Shown here piece by piece: positions 10,627 to 21,207 of a DNA stretch of 64,000 bases (position 1 is the first letter of the stretch; each line of letters begins with the position of its first letter). The position numbers and the translations under genes are program-made. The notes below the pieces were generated by a model. It was not told the DNA's origin. It saw only the letters and a program-made list of their open reading frames with translations, and ran no database searches. Origin of the DNA: Clytia hemisphaerica (taxonomy: Eukaryota > Cnidaria > Hydrozoa > Leptothecata > Clytiidae). The stretch is taken from the NCBI GenBank assembly GCA_902728285.1, contig CACVBU010000137.1, positions 124,001 through 188,000 of the forward strand, in the 5' to 3' direction.

Positions 10627-11589
10627 GCTTTTCATCTGAATTTCCGACCACTACTGGAAAAAAATGCAAGGTTCTCCCGTACTGTGCAAGTATCATCATC
10701 AATACAGCACAGCTCTGATGTGTCGGGAGCACAGACAGGCACAGAGTACAATGTCTGGTAAGCGCTGTGATTTCCCTTTCTAGGGGTAGGAAGCTATCCC
10801 AGGATTGGGTCCGGTCGAATGATTTCGGAGGGTCCACTTCCCTGAACTTCTGATTTTTCTAGCATTTTGTTTTGACGTTTATATTTTTCCTTCTCCTTGC
10901 TGGTGCATGAAATTTGAAAGGGTTTTCTTCATCTATAAAAATACGGAAAATCTTGTGTTTACTTACAAAATAGCCTAACTTCCAAAGCTCATTTCTCAAA
11001 GTAGCAGTGGAAAGAGGATCTTATTATGCAAAAACAACGATGGTAGAAGTACCTTTTTTTTACATGAATACAAGGTATAGAAGTATTTAAATTGAAAGTA
11101 ACACAATTAAGGTGTAAACTTTTAAGAGTGAGTGGTAATTAACACAAATAAACACATTTAAAAAATTCAAATAGTACCTCTTTAATAACACGATTTTGTC
11201 AAAAGAGCTCATTCTTGAGTTGTTTGTTACAATAAAAGCAAATTGTAAGGGAGCTACTAAAGCATAATAAAGAAGCAACAGATAATTAAATAAATCTCCA
11301 TGAAAACTAGGTATATATGGTTTAGTTTTAGGAGCTACAGTAGAAAATACATGAAACTCTATAATAAAGTACCTATAACGTAGTCGTCTAAGAAAACAGC
11401 TATTTTTTAGAATCTTCCTTACAATCTAATTTTTGTATTTATAAAAAGTAGATTGCTGACGTGTGGAAAGGAATTTCGGCATGACTGATCCTTTTGTTTA
11501 GATAATAACATCAAAGCGGGAATTAATTTTCTTCTCGTTTCTTTCTTTCCTTTTTCTTTCTTATCAGTTCATGCTCTCCCTCGCCACTC
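10627..11589. other. Intergenic, nothing recognised
   Basis: AT-rich sequence without convincing exons on either strand. Confidence 0.4.
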
Positions 11590-11680
11590 TCAAAGCGTGG
11601 TTAGCTCAATCGGTTAGATCGTCTGTCTCATATGCATGGGGCTCCGAGTTCGATTCCGATGGGTGTCCAATTTTTCAATT
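11590..11680 (+). repeat. tRNA-derived SINE head, copy 1
   Basis: A tRNA-like block retains an A box (TTAGCTCAATCGG), a loop CTCATAT that would place CAT as anticodon, and a B box (AGTTCGATTCC), but acceptor, anticodon and T stems do not pair properly. It ends in 'gtccaatttttcaattctt'. A second copy in inverted orientation at 12345-12437 shows it is a repeat and not a working tRNA gene. Confidence 0.65.
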
Positions 11681-11859
11681 CTTCAAAGGTCAAACAAACA
11701 AGTAACTAGCATATATTACCTCCGCTCTCTGTCTAAGGTTTAGATAAGCTATGATAGCATCACTTAATAAGAACTTTTTAAAGTTTTTTTTCTTCAATCT
11801 TTTTTTTGCCACAAGCGATTATTCAAGGCTGAGATATAGAAGAATGGGTATAGGCGTTT

Positions 11860-11956
11860 GCGCCTGCGTTTGTGTCTGCGTTTGCGCCTGCGTTTGCGCC
11901 TGCGTTTGCGCCTGTGTTTGCGCCTGTGTTTGCGCCTGCATTTGCGCCTGCATTTG
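11860..11956 (+). repeat. 12-bp minisatellite
   Basis: About eight tandem copies of 'gcctgcgtttgc' with single-base variants. The Cys/Val/Ala-rich translations are artefacts of the repeat. Confidence 0.9.
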
Positions 11957-12344
11957 CTGACTGACAGTTTCACTTTCAGCCAGCGAGTGAGCGAGCAATT
12001 CTTTGTAAGAGAATCATCAAATAACTTTTTTCAGAATCATTGAACTTCTCGTTTTTTACTTTAAAGGCAGAATAATAATTGATTTCCAGGTCAAAATGTT
12101 TGGCACTTGATCCAATCATTTGCTTATCTTTCTTGCGTGGTCGTTATTTGAATTTCAGTATTCAATGCTTATAAAATATGGTTGTTATAAGAGTATTAAA
12201 CTCCTCACTAGGAGGGAACAGATCATAGAATTGAATTGAACGTGTAATTACTAATAGCAATTAACATTACATAACGCGTCGATATCTCTTCACTCTAATG
12301 AAAATGTGATACAAAATTAAAGTGATGAGAGAATCACAAAAAAA

Positions 12345-12437
12345 ATCAAGAATTGAAAAAATTGGACATCTATTGGAATCAAACTTGGAGCCCCATGCAT
12401 ATGAGACAGACGATCTAATCGCTTGAGCTAACTTGAG
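12345..12437 (-). repeat. tRNA-derived SINE head, copy 2 (inverted)
   Basis: Reverse complement of the block at 11590, with A box TTAGCTCAAGCGA and a degraded B box (AGTTTGATTCC), and the same 'gtccaatttttt' tail. The two copies face each other about 0.7 kb apart. Confidence 0.65.
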
Positions 12438-12439
12438 CA

Positions 12440-12710
12440 GTGGGGGTGAAATTAACGGACTCAGACTTGCTGGGGATTGATATTCCCATTTTTTTATGGC
12501 TGGGGATAGAAATTCTATTGTTTTCAAGTCAGTTGGGATGGAAAATATAACGCAACATTTTGCAGTGGTGATTCTTTTATTTGATTTTTTAGCGGTACAA
12601 AAATGTTTGTATATGATTTTCCACTGGAGATGGTATTCTGGCCAATTTTTCCCACTGGGAAGGTTTCCCAGTGGGTCTGTGAGAAGGAAGTGTAAAATAC
12701 TACAAGGCTT
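12440..12710. repeat. Dispersed repeat with 'ccagtgggtctgtgagaag' end
   Basis: Contains 'gggggtgaaattaacggact', 'tggggatagaaattctattg', 'cccactgggaag' and 'cccagtgggtctgtgagaag'. Related segments occur at 53205-53290, 61320-61580 and at both ends of 62608-63333, marking a dispersed family of G-rich elements. Confidence 0.6.
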
Positions 12711-13020
12711 GTAGCTTTTGTTTTACGCAATTTTTTTTTGGATTTCATAATCATACAATACCCTCTTTGTTTTAGCACAATAGCCAAAGCCATCTATTTT
12801 GAAATTTGGGTAAAAAAAAACTAGATTTTGATTATGAGTAATTCAGCACAATCAGTTTACTTTCCTTCCTAAAAATTAGACTATTTTTGCAGACTCAATG
12901 AAACCCTTTTATTTGGATCATTTTCTAGAGCCATAATCAATTCAGATCATTTTTGTTTTATCTCTGCCTAGTTATTTTTGACAATTTAATGATTAAATCT
13001 TTTTAGGAATAAAATATTGA

Positions 13021-15502
13021 ATGCATAAACAAACTTTTAAACTGCTTGTAAATCTGGTAAAACGAACAGCAAGTAGAGTCCCTAGAAGCTGCATTAACCA
13101 AAACCCATTAACATTTTCAACAAAGGCATATCCTGATTGGAGGATAAATAACATGAAGTTCTTAAATCAAGTTGAAGCTCAAAATATTGATATTGAATTA
13201 TTCAATGAGTACAAGTTCTCTATTGAACAGTTGATGGAGCTTGCAGGTAATTTTCATACCTTAATGGTATTAAATTTCGCGTGTTACAAAATTTCGCGAT
13301 TTTTTAGGTCAAATTTCGCGAAATTTAATACCGTTTAAATTTTTCAAAAATACAAAATCAAGAAATTAAATACACACGAAAAATTTTCAACTCTTTTGAT
13401 ACTTATTTGTTACACTTAGCTACTATTTTTGTCACTAGTTTTGTTACTATTTTTGGTATGTTTACACCCAATACGGTGTGTTTCAAGTGAAATCAGTCAT
13501 TTTCTTCCTTTACTCCCACTTTTTGAAAATGCCCAATTTAATGAATCGTGAAATTTAATACAAGTGAAAATTTTCAGTAACTGTTAATTGCCAGATTTAA
13601 TACACGCGAAACACATTTCCTCAAAAGAATTTTGTGAATCGCGAAATTTTGTAACACGCAAAATTTCATACCATTAAGGTATTATTTATTTGCTATTCCC
13701 AATCTTTTCTTTGTTCTGATAATAAGAACAATAGAAAATTATTATTATACCTAAATTAGCAAAAAGGAAAAATGAGAAATAATGAAGAAAACAACCCTAT
13801 GTTAAATAAATTTATTTTATCAGCCTTGTAATATTCAGATTAGAAGTATAATATAGCTTGAATCACAAGAAATACGTCTGGCTACATTTTAAGAGATTTT
13901 TTCCCATCAAACTGGCCATAATTATTAACTCAATCTGATTAGCTAAGATTTAATCCCCCTTGTCATATTATTGGATGTGAAGGGTTTGGTAATCTAGTCG
14001 TTGGCTACCACAATATGGAAAATAAATTTTTCTTGCTTATCTTTTATTTTCTTGCCTTGGGGAATATGATATGGGAAAAAAAAAAGTTATATATTGTACT
14101 TGTGACAGTAAAATATCACTATGATATATACAATATCACTATTTAGGAATATTATGGTACACTCAAGAAGTATTTTCCTATTTTTAGGTCTAAGTGTCGC
14201 ATGTGCTGTGGCCAAATCATTTCCGCTTGATTCATTGTTGAATGCAACAAGAAAGAATCGTATTTTCGTTTGCTGTGGACCAGGAAATAATGGTGGCGAT
14301 GGGCTTGTTGCTGCAAGACATCTCAGACATTTTGTATGTATAGAAACTTTATCAAGTTATACACTATGAGCTTTTCGATTATAAACTTGAATTATACGAA
14401 ATTTGTCAGAATTTAGTTTGTTTCTTTCACTTATAGCAAATATCATTCTTTCGTTTTAACAGCTCTTTTCAAAATTTTCAATTTAAAATTTGTGAAACCT
14501 CTATTTTACTTTGATCGTATTTCTTTGCAATAAGCAATATGTCACCAGTTTTATTTTAATTAATTCATGCTCCTTTTTTATAGGGTTATGATCCAGTCGT
14601 TTACTATCCCAAACGGCCAAACAAAGATTTATTTCGTATTTTGACCGAGCAATGCGCTAGACAGGGAATTCCATTTTTAGATGAAATGCCCAGTTCTGCT
14701 TACATCAGTGAGAATTACAATTTCGTTGTGGACGCTATTTTTGGGTTCAGTTTTCGAGGGGATGTCAGAGCACCTTTTGATATGATTTTGGAAGTGTTGA
14801 AATCGATTTCAGTTCCCATTGCCTCAGTCGATGTTCCCTCAGGTAATATTTTTTGCATACCTTTACACAAAGTACACAATTATTTAACGGCTTTGAAATT
14901 AACACGGGAGTAAGTAACACGAATCTTTAAACTTTCTTTTATTTTTTGGCTTTTAAAAAGTAACACGAAATGTTTTAGTTTTTGTTAGTTTCTGCTTATC
15001 TTCGTGTAATAAGGTATACTGTATCAGACTGTATACAACTTTATAAAAATTACAAAAATCTTTGAATTTTGTACCAGCCTCGTCTTTACTATTGCTAATT
15101 TTTTTCTTTCGAAAAGCTCTACTCAAATACCTTAAGTGGATGGCTAATTTTTTTTCTGACTTAAAATTTTCTTTCGAAAAGCTCTATTCAAATACGCTTA
15201 GGTTCTATTTTTTCCTAGATATTGGCTACACTTTCTGAACAAAAGTCCCCCACAAAACCGTTACATATTTTGTACTTAACGTTGTTTCAGGTTGGAATGT
15301 GGAGAATGGAAACGCTGAGGGAATTAATCCAGACGTTCTTATTTCATTAACAGCTCCTAAACTTTGTGCTGCCAAATTCCGTGGTGAAAGACATTATCTC
15401 GGTGGTAGATTCGTTCCGAAAGCTTTAGAGGATAAATATCATTTAGATTTACCGTTATTTCCTGACCAAGAATGTGTAGTGCTACTCCCAAAGATTAAAT
15501 GA
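13021..15502 (+). CDS. NAXE: NAD(P)H-hydrate epimerase, mitochondrial/cytosolic
   Basis: Repair enzyme that interconverts R- and S-NAD(P)HX, so that the partner dehydratase can regenerate NAD(P)H. Four exons join in frame: 13021-13246, 14188-14333, 14584-14842 and 15291-15502, giving 280 aa (animal orthologues are about 280-290). All introns are GT-AG. The N-terminal 45 residues are basic and Ser/Thr-rich with few acids ([12 protein letters not shown]), like a mitochondrial presequence. The conserved YjeF-N core follows: [24 protein letters not shown], the Rossmann-type motif [52 protein letters not shown] and [12 protein letters not shown] chose the first ATG because it precedes the presequence-like region and the exon has no upstream acceptor that would extend it. 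Intron 1 holds a 421-bp MITE. Confidence 0.96.
13259..13679. mobile_element. 421-bp TIR MITE with TA target duplication, in NAXE intron 1
   Basis: CCTTAATGGTATTAAATTTC... at the left is mirrored by ...AAATTTCATACCATTAAGG at the right, each flanked by TA. 'gtgttacaaaatttcgcg' and its complement lie just inside. It starts 12 bp after the NAXE 5' splice site. TA duplication indicates a mariner/Tc-type non-autonomous element. Confidence 0.85.
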
Positions 15503-16235
15503 ATGCGATTGTCAACATTTGGTACTTGTATCGGTAGGGAGAGAATCTACTTTTCTAAAAGGTGTTACGAGAATTTCGAGTACCGGCTAAATTTTAGATT
15601 TAACTGTATGAATGGAAGCATTTTTATCAACGTAGACAAAATACAGTAAACAGATGCAATCGTGATGGTCTTCAGAATGTTTTGTTTTGTGGTAACTAAA
15701 ACGAACGTAATTTAAACATTGAACTGGTCCTAAAGAGTGCTTGTACCTCGTATTCGCTTTATAATTTTTATTTTTATCGACTTTATATATTTCAAGCCCA
15801 TTTCAAGAATAGGAATCTCATCCCTTACCTTTCCTACCAGTCGGTTGACGAAGTTTGCTCTCTTTCTGAATATTCTGGCTTGAAACTCGATGTAAAACTT
15901 ATTAACAGTTAGTATGTTGACCAAAAAATGCAGCCTTTGGACAATTTTACGTATTTAAAACGCTCAAACCATGAACCGGAGTGTATTTTTTCACATTTTT
16001 AGTTATAGGGAATATATGATTATTTTCTTCAGTTTTGTACATATATAAGTAATATTATGAAATATAGGTTTTTAAATTACATTTCATGGGTAATGTTGGT
16101 AAAATCTGGGGAAGGGAAATGTTTAATAGACTGGGCATAAAAAAACCCTTTCTTAGAGAGAAGATCTACAATACTGCCAATTTTTAGCCTACTGGGGAGG
16201 GCGCTACAGCTCGTATACAATTGAGTAGTCAAAAA
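15503..16235. other. NAXE 3' flank, nothing further recognised
   Basis: Presumably 3' UTR followed by intergenic sequence. No canonical AATAAA close to the stop and no convincing ORF. Confidence 0.4.
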
Positions 16236-16532
16236 TTGATTTTGGTATTTGAGCATAAAATTTATGTTTCAAGTTCCGTTACACTTTTAACAATTGCCTT
16301 TACAAATTGATCAAATCCCTTAAAAGTAATTAAAAATTTAATTGCAAAAAGGACGTTATATTATTAACTTTAAAAAGACGTTAATATCTTGCATCACCCT
16401 CTTTTATAAAAAGTGCTAAGTTTTAATGGGTAATTAACCTTTTTGTTTCGAAATTTTTTCAAACTGTCTGCAAAGAATTGAACTGTTTTAAATTTTTCAG
16501 AAAAATTTTCTGAATTGATGCATCAAAAGTAA
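16236..16532 (+). repeat. Dispersed repeat R1, copy a (left part; continues after the insertion to about 17395)
   Basis: Homologous to 47860-48320 (opposite strand) and 37900-38150. Shared landmarks are 'tttaatgggtaattaacctt', 'ctgcaaagaattgaact' and 'attgatgcatcaaaagtaat'. The repeat is split here by the 826-bp element. Confidence 0.8.
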
Positions 16533-17358
16533 TAGCCTGGATATCCAGGCTGTAAACTATTTCACAGTCTAGTTTTTGATATTTTATGCTCTGGTTTACA
16601 GCCTGGTCTCCCTAGAGCGATTTGCATTCTCTTTAAGAGAATGCAGTCCGCTTGCTTGCGCTCACTTCGCTAAAACCGTAAGGGCCAATCTACACGGCGT
16701 TGAGCAATTCTAAAGCAAAAATAGGATAGTCCTCCAGTTGCTAGTGAAGATAGGGCTTTCTGTTACATGAAAACATGAAAAAGAAGAAAACAGAGGCAAG
16801 TTCATTTTTCAAGAAAACATGGTTGGTCATGATAATGCATGCAAACTTTTTTATGGACTTTGGTGTAATCTTTGGATGTTTTAAATAGTTTTAGATCTTG
16901 TAAGCATTGAGTTTCAAGCCGAAGGCTAGAGGTCAATCTCTAACCTTTCTCAGGCAAGAAAAATTGAAGCCTTAAAATATGCGCCGTATTTTTGATGACG
17001 GATTGAATCTAGCAATTCCTTTGTTTTCGAGTGATATATTTTTCAAAATGAAGCGGTAAATTTTAGTTTCAATCTGTCATTTGTGTAAAAACCAGGCGGG
17101 TCGCTCAAGGCCGCGCAACTTTGGTAGGATTTGTTGGCTTCAAATCCTACCAAGGAGATTGACCTCTAGCCTTCGGCTTGAAACTCAATGCTTGTAAGAC
17201 TGCTTTTTATTAATTTCTGTTTTGCTGCCCTGGGTTGGCTAGGAAACATGGGTTTTCACTTTCATTCTCTAGGGAGACCAAGCTCTATAATTTTAGAACT
17301 TTGTATGTTGAGGTAAATTTTGTTTTTTCTAAAATTTTGAGCTTGGATATCCAGGCTA
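16533..17358. mobile_element. 826-bp TIR element, 9-bp target duplication, with proven empty site
   Basis: TAGCCTGGATATCCAGGCT at the left and the complement of TAGCCTGGATATCCAAGCT at the right are bounded by CAAAAGTAA (16524-16532 and 17359-17367). The paralogous site at 48.1 kb reads straight through with one CAAAAGTAATAGCTG. Each terminus is itself nearly palindromic (CCTGGATATCCAGG), and a second inverted pair, 'ggtctccctagag', lies further in. Because TAGC sits at the junction, a 13-bp duplication with shorter TIRs is an alternative reading. Non-autonomous; 9 bp suits Mutator-like elements. Confidence 0.9.
16905..17190. mobile_element. 286-bp hAT-like MITE nested in the 826-bp element
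   Basis: A perfect ~36-bp TIR begins CATTGAGTTTCAAGCCGAAG and is mirrored at the right, flanked by CTTGTAAG on both sides (16897-16904, 17191-17198). The interior (gacggattgaatctagcaat, 'ggtaggatttgttggcttc') is related to 6240-6420 and 17940-18070. Confidence 0.9.
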
Positions 17359-17395
17359 CAAAAGTAATAGCTGTTTTTCTATAAAATTGTATTTC

Positions 17396-18660
17396 AAAAA
17401 TCACCAAGTTAAAGTTTCATGCTACATACGCAATCATCAGATGTATAAAACCATTTACATAGATTTAGATACATGTTTTTCTTTTATTTATAAACAAGTG
17501 TCTTCCCCTTGCAGGCTAGACTAGTAAACTAGTCGTTGAAAACAGACCCATATACAAAAAATTCAAGCACCAAATAAAAAGAATCGAAGAGGTGAGGTTG
17601 CGTGTCTTTTCTGAATTTCAACGACTTGAAGCTTCTTCCCTCAAAAACGTTGTTTAATTTTACAACCTTTTTTAGGTTTTTGAGAATCCATCCAACTGTT
17701 TTGACTAAATGATATTTCATAGTAACATTAAACATGGTTGTCTGTACACAGACCCGATATCTACGGCTAATTTTAAAATTCATTGCCGTAGAAATCGGAG
17801 GCGATAAGAGAAAATGGCCGTCAGAATTGTCAGAAAGTATAGAACTTTGGTGGCCCCAGTTATGACCCCGCTGCCGGAAACTAGACTTGAGACTCCTTGA
17901 GGGGAAATGAAGCCATATTTATTTCCCATCCAGATAGAACGCCCGTGCGTGGTTCTTACACAAACGCCGGATTGAAACTAAAATATATCGCTAGATTTTA
18001 AAAATGAAGTACTCAAAAAACAAAGGAACCGCTAGATACAATCCGTAGTCATAATTACGGCGCGTTCTGGATGGGAAATAAATGGCTTCAATTTCCATCC
18101 AGGAGTCTCGAGACTTTTCCTTGCCTGCAATAAAGGTCATAATATTTGAGAAAAAAGGGAAATTCCCACGAAATCTTACAACCACAAACGATTTGGAAGC
18201 GCTCTAATTCTAAATTAGGTCGGATGGGTAGTCTTAACGCTAGACTTAAGACTAAAAGTCCAAGAATGGTCCAATAGGGCTCAGAATAAAGCCTGGAAGT
18301 CTATATATAAGCCCCTCCCTCCCGAATTGAAATATTCATATAAATTTATCAATTTGCCCAAAAGCCACTTTTTCGCCCGAACTTTAAATAGCTGAAAACG
18401 AGGAATTAACAAAAAGTCCCAATATATTTCGACCCTGATTGTGGGAAAGACAAGTAAACTCTATGCCCTTGCCCAATAAATTATAAGCATAAAAGGCTAG
18501 AATCGAGTCTTTCTCTCTTAGAATATATACGTCGTATTTTTCACAGTAGTGGTGAAGAAGTAAAGCTCGAATCTCATTGGCTATCCATTTTTTCAAAAAT
18601 CCAGGCTATTTATTATCGAAGATTCAGGCTATTTAATTCCGTATTCTAATTCAAAGTTGA
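17396..18660. other. Intergenic with degraded MITE fragments
   Basis: 17950-18060 (acgccggattgaaactaaaa, caaaggaaccgctagataca) is a diverged relative of the interior of the 286-bp MITE. I found no supported exon in the rest. Confidence 0.45.
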
Positions 18661-18664
18661 TAAA

Positions 18665-19478
18665 TTTCAGAATTCAAATCCAAATCTTGTGTTCTCTGTG
18701 TTCTTGTGTCCGATTTTATCAATTACAGAATTTCAAATCCAAATCTTGTGTTCTCTGTGTTCTTGTGTCCGATTTTATCAATTACAGAATTTCAAATCCA
18801 AATCTTGTGTTCTCTGTGTTCTTGTGTCCGATTTTATCAATTACAGAATTCCCAAATCCAATGTTGTGTTCTCTGTGTTCTTGTGTCCGATTTTATCAAT
18901 TACAGAATTTCAAATCCAAATCTTGTGTTCTCTGTGTTCTTGTGTCCGATTTTATCAATTACAGAATTCCCAAATCCAATGTTGTGTTCTCTGTGTTCTT
19001 GTGTCCGATTTTATCAATTACAGAATTTCAAATCCAAATCTTGTGTTCTCTGTGTTCTTGTGTCCGATTTTATCAATTACAGAATTTCAAATCCAAATCT
19101 TGTGTTCTCTGTGTTCTTGTGTCCGATTTTATCAATTGCAGAATTTCCAAATCCAATCTTGTGTTCTCTGTGTTCTTGTGTCCGATTTTATCAATTACAG
19201 AATTTCAAATCCAATCTTGTGTTCTCTGTGTTCTTGTGTCCGATTTTATCAATTACAGAATTTCAAATCCAATCTTGTGTTCTCTGTGTTCTTGTGTCCG
19301 ATTTTATCAATTACAGAATTTCAAATCCAAATCTTGTGTTCTCTGTGTTCTTGTGTCCGATTTTATCAATTACAGAATTCCCAAATCCAATCTTGTGTTC
19401 TCTGTGTTCTTGTGTCCGATTTTATCAATTACAGAATTCCCAAATCCAATCTTGTGTTCTCTGTGTTCTTGTGTCCAG
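18665..19478 (+). repeat. 60-bp minisatellite, about 14 copies, with 26-bp core
   Basis: Each unit is 'aatttcaaatccaaat', then the core beginning cttgtgttctctgtgttctt and ending gtgtcc, then 'gattttatcaattacag'. Copies differ by one or two bases. Because the unit is a multiple of three, all three plus frames stay open for over 270 codons. These are not genes. The core is shared with the 68-bp array at 45.5 kb and the short copy at 6.6 kb. Confidence 0.97.
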
Positions 19479-19489
19479 AAAAATTAAAA

Positions 19490-20560
19490 GATATTTGGTC
19501 GTGCCCTTTGTGCCTTTGTTCCCTCGTGCGATATGAGATAAATTTTCACGAGGATTATTTATTTCACGGATTTTGCAGATTTAAATATAACTACTTTTAA
19601 ATTGTTTACTGACATCAAACATCAACACCTATGCCGAAGAACATCCAAAGGCTCTATCGGCTTTACAAGCTCCATACAAGCAATTTCTTAAATCTACACC
19701 AAAATATGCTAAAAAATAAACGCACTAATAATAGGAGGAAATAACTTACTTTGAACCGTTGACGTTCCCACCGTACCACATTAAAAATTAGATAGAAGAA
19801 AATTACATAATTAGAATGATTGAGATTTACAAGAATTCCCCTCGCTTTTCTATGAGAAATCTGGATTGGTCGGATTTATCATCCACGAGGCTTTCTAGCT
19901 CGCTTGGGTGTCATTTTGGCTCGCTCTCCTCTGGGTCTTTTCGCGGATTATAAACACCAAAATAAATCAGCCCCTATTTGCCAAAATAATTAATCCGCAT
20001 TAATTAATTATAGGACGCACTAAATTATTAGAGGACTAAATGTGACGGTACCGTTCCTTCTTCTTTGACGCACGCCAGCCCTTAGCCGGACCATTATTTA
20101 ATTTCATTTCGACCACCACCCCTTATATTAATACGCCGGCCCTGCCTTATTACGCCAGCGACGAAAAAATAACGCCAATAAGGGCCGGTGTAAAGGGCCG
20201 ATAAGGTTATTTTTACCGCTGTTCATATACTCGCATCGCCGTGGACACAGCTTCAGAATCGCACGTGGGGGAAGCAAAAATAGCTGACCCAATTAAGTAA
20301 GATCAAATTTTACTTTTAGTATTCAGTTAAATTTGCTTTTGTGTTTTATTTGAAATTTCAATAACAAATAAAATTTAAAAAGTACAATTTTATATAATGC
20401 TCTTTTCATTTAGCTAGAAAAATGAAAGACAAACTGTCGATTTGGTCAGTAATTTGTTTCTCTCGCGTGGAGAAGGAAGAAAGTTATTTTTGAGCCAGAA
20501 TTTTTTTTTGATTTTCTCCGAACACCTTGCCTTTTTGCTTTTTGTACTAATACTGAAATT
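19490..20560. other. Upstream region of the KDZ gene; GC-richer island, no gene recognised
   Basis: 20040-20280 is richer in GC and has 'ccggcc', 'gccagcgacg' and 'gggccggtgtaaagggccga' motifs with a CACGTG near 20265. It may be promoter or a degraded element. No exon with splice sites is convincing. Confidence 0.35.
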
Positions 20561-20569
20561 TTGTGATAC

Positions 20570-21184
20570 TTTACCTGGATTTACGTTGCTGACCCTTGAC
20601 TTGCTTATTGGACTACTCTACCTGGACTTAACTCTGGTTAATTCGTTGGATTGGATTTATACGTTGCTGACCCCTTGACTTGCTTCTTGGACTACTCTAC
20701 CTGGACTTAACTCTGGTTATTTCGTTGGATTGGATTTATACGTTGCTGACCCCTTGACTTGCTTCTTGGACTACTCTACCTGGACTTAACTCTGGTTATT
20801 TCGTTGGATTGGATTTATATGTTGCTGACCCTTGACTTGCTTCTTGGACTACTCTACCTGGACTTAACTCTGGTTAATTTGTGGATTGGATTTATACGTT
20901 GCTGACCCCTTGACTTGCTTCTTGGACTACTCTACCTGGACTTAACTCTGGTTAATTCGTTGGATTGGATTTACACGTTGCTGACCCCTTGACTTGCTTC
21001 TTGGACTACTCTACCTGGACTACTTAACTCTGGTTAATTTGTGGATTGGATTTATACGTTGCTGACCCCTTGACTTGCTTCTTGGACTACTCTACCTGGA
21101 CTTAACTCTGGTTAATACGTTGGATTGGATTTATACGTTGCTGACCCCTTGACTTGCTTCTTGGACTACTCTACCTGGACTTAA
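20570..21184 (+). repeat. ~79-bp minisatellite, about 8 copies, abutting the KDZ gene start
   Basis: Unit: 'ttggattggatttatacgtt', 'gctgaccccttgacttgctt', 'cttggactactctacctgga', 'cttaactctggttaattcg'. The last copy is cut at 'ctggactta', 24 bp before the proposed start codon. Reading frames stay open through part of it, so transcription through the array is possible. Confidence 0.95.
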
Positions 21185-21207
21185 ACATAAAAAATCTAAA
21201 GCATGAA

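Noticed and set aside
10436-10837. ORFs of 67-105 codons on both strands
   Set aside because: They overlap the CTCCGGAA element and lack homology or splice support.
11590-11680. Functional tRNA-Met(CAT) gene
   Set aside because: Acceptor and T stems do not pair and a second degraded copy exists nearby; better read as a SINE head.
18657-19600. Three overlapping plus-strand ORFs of 276-303 codons
   Set aside because: They are all translations of the 60-bp minisatellite, whose unit length is divisible by three so every frame stays open.
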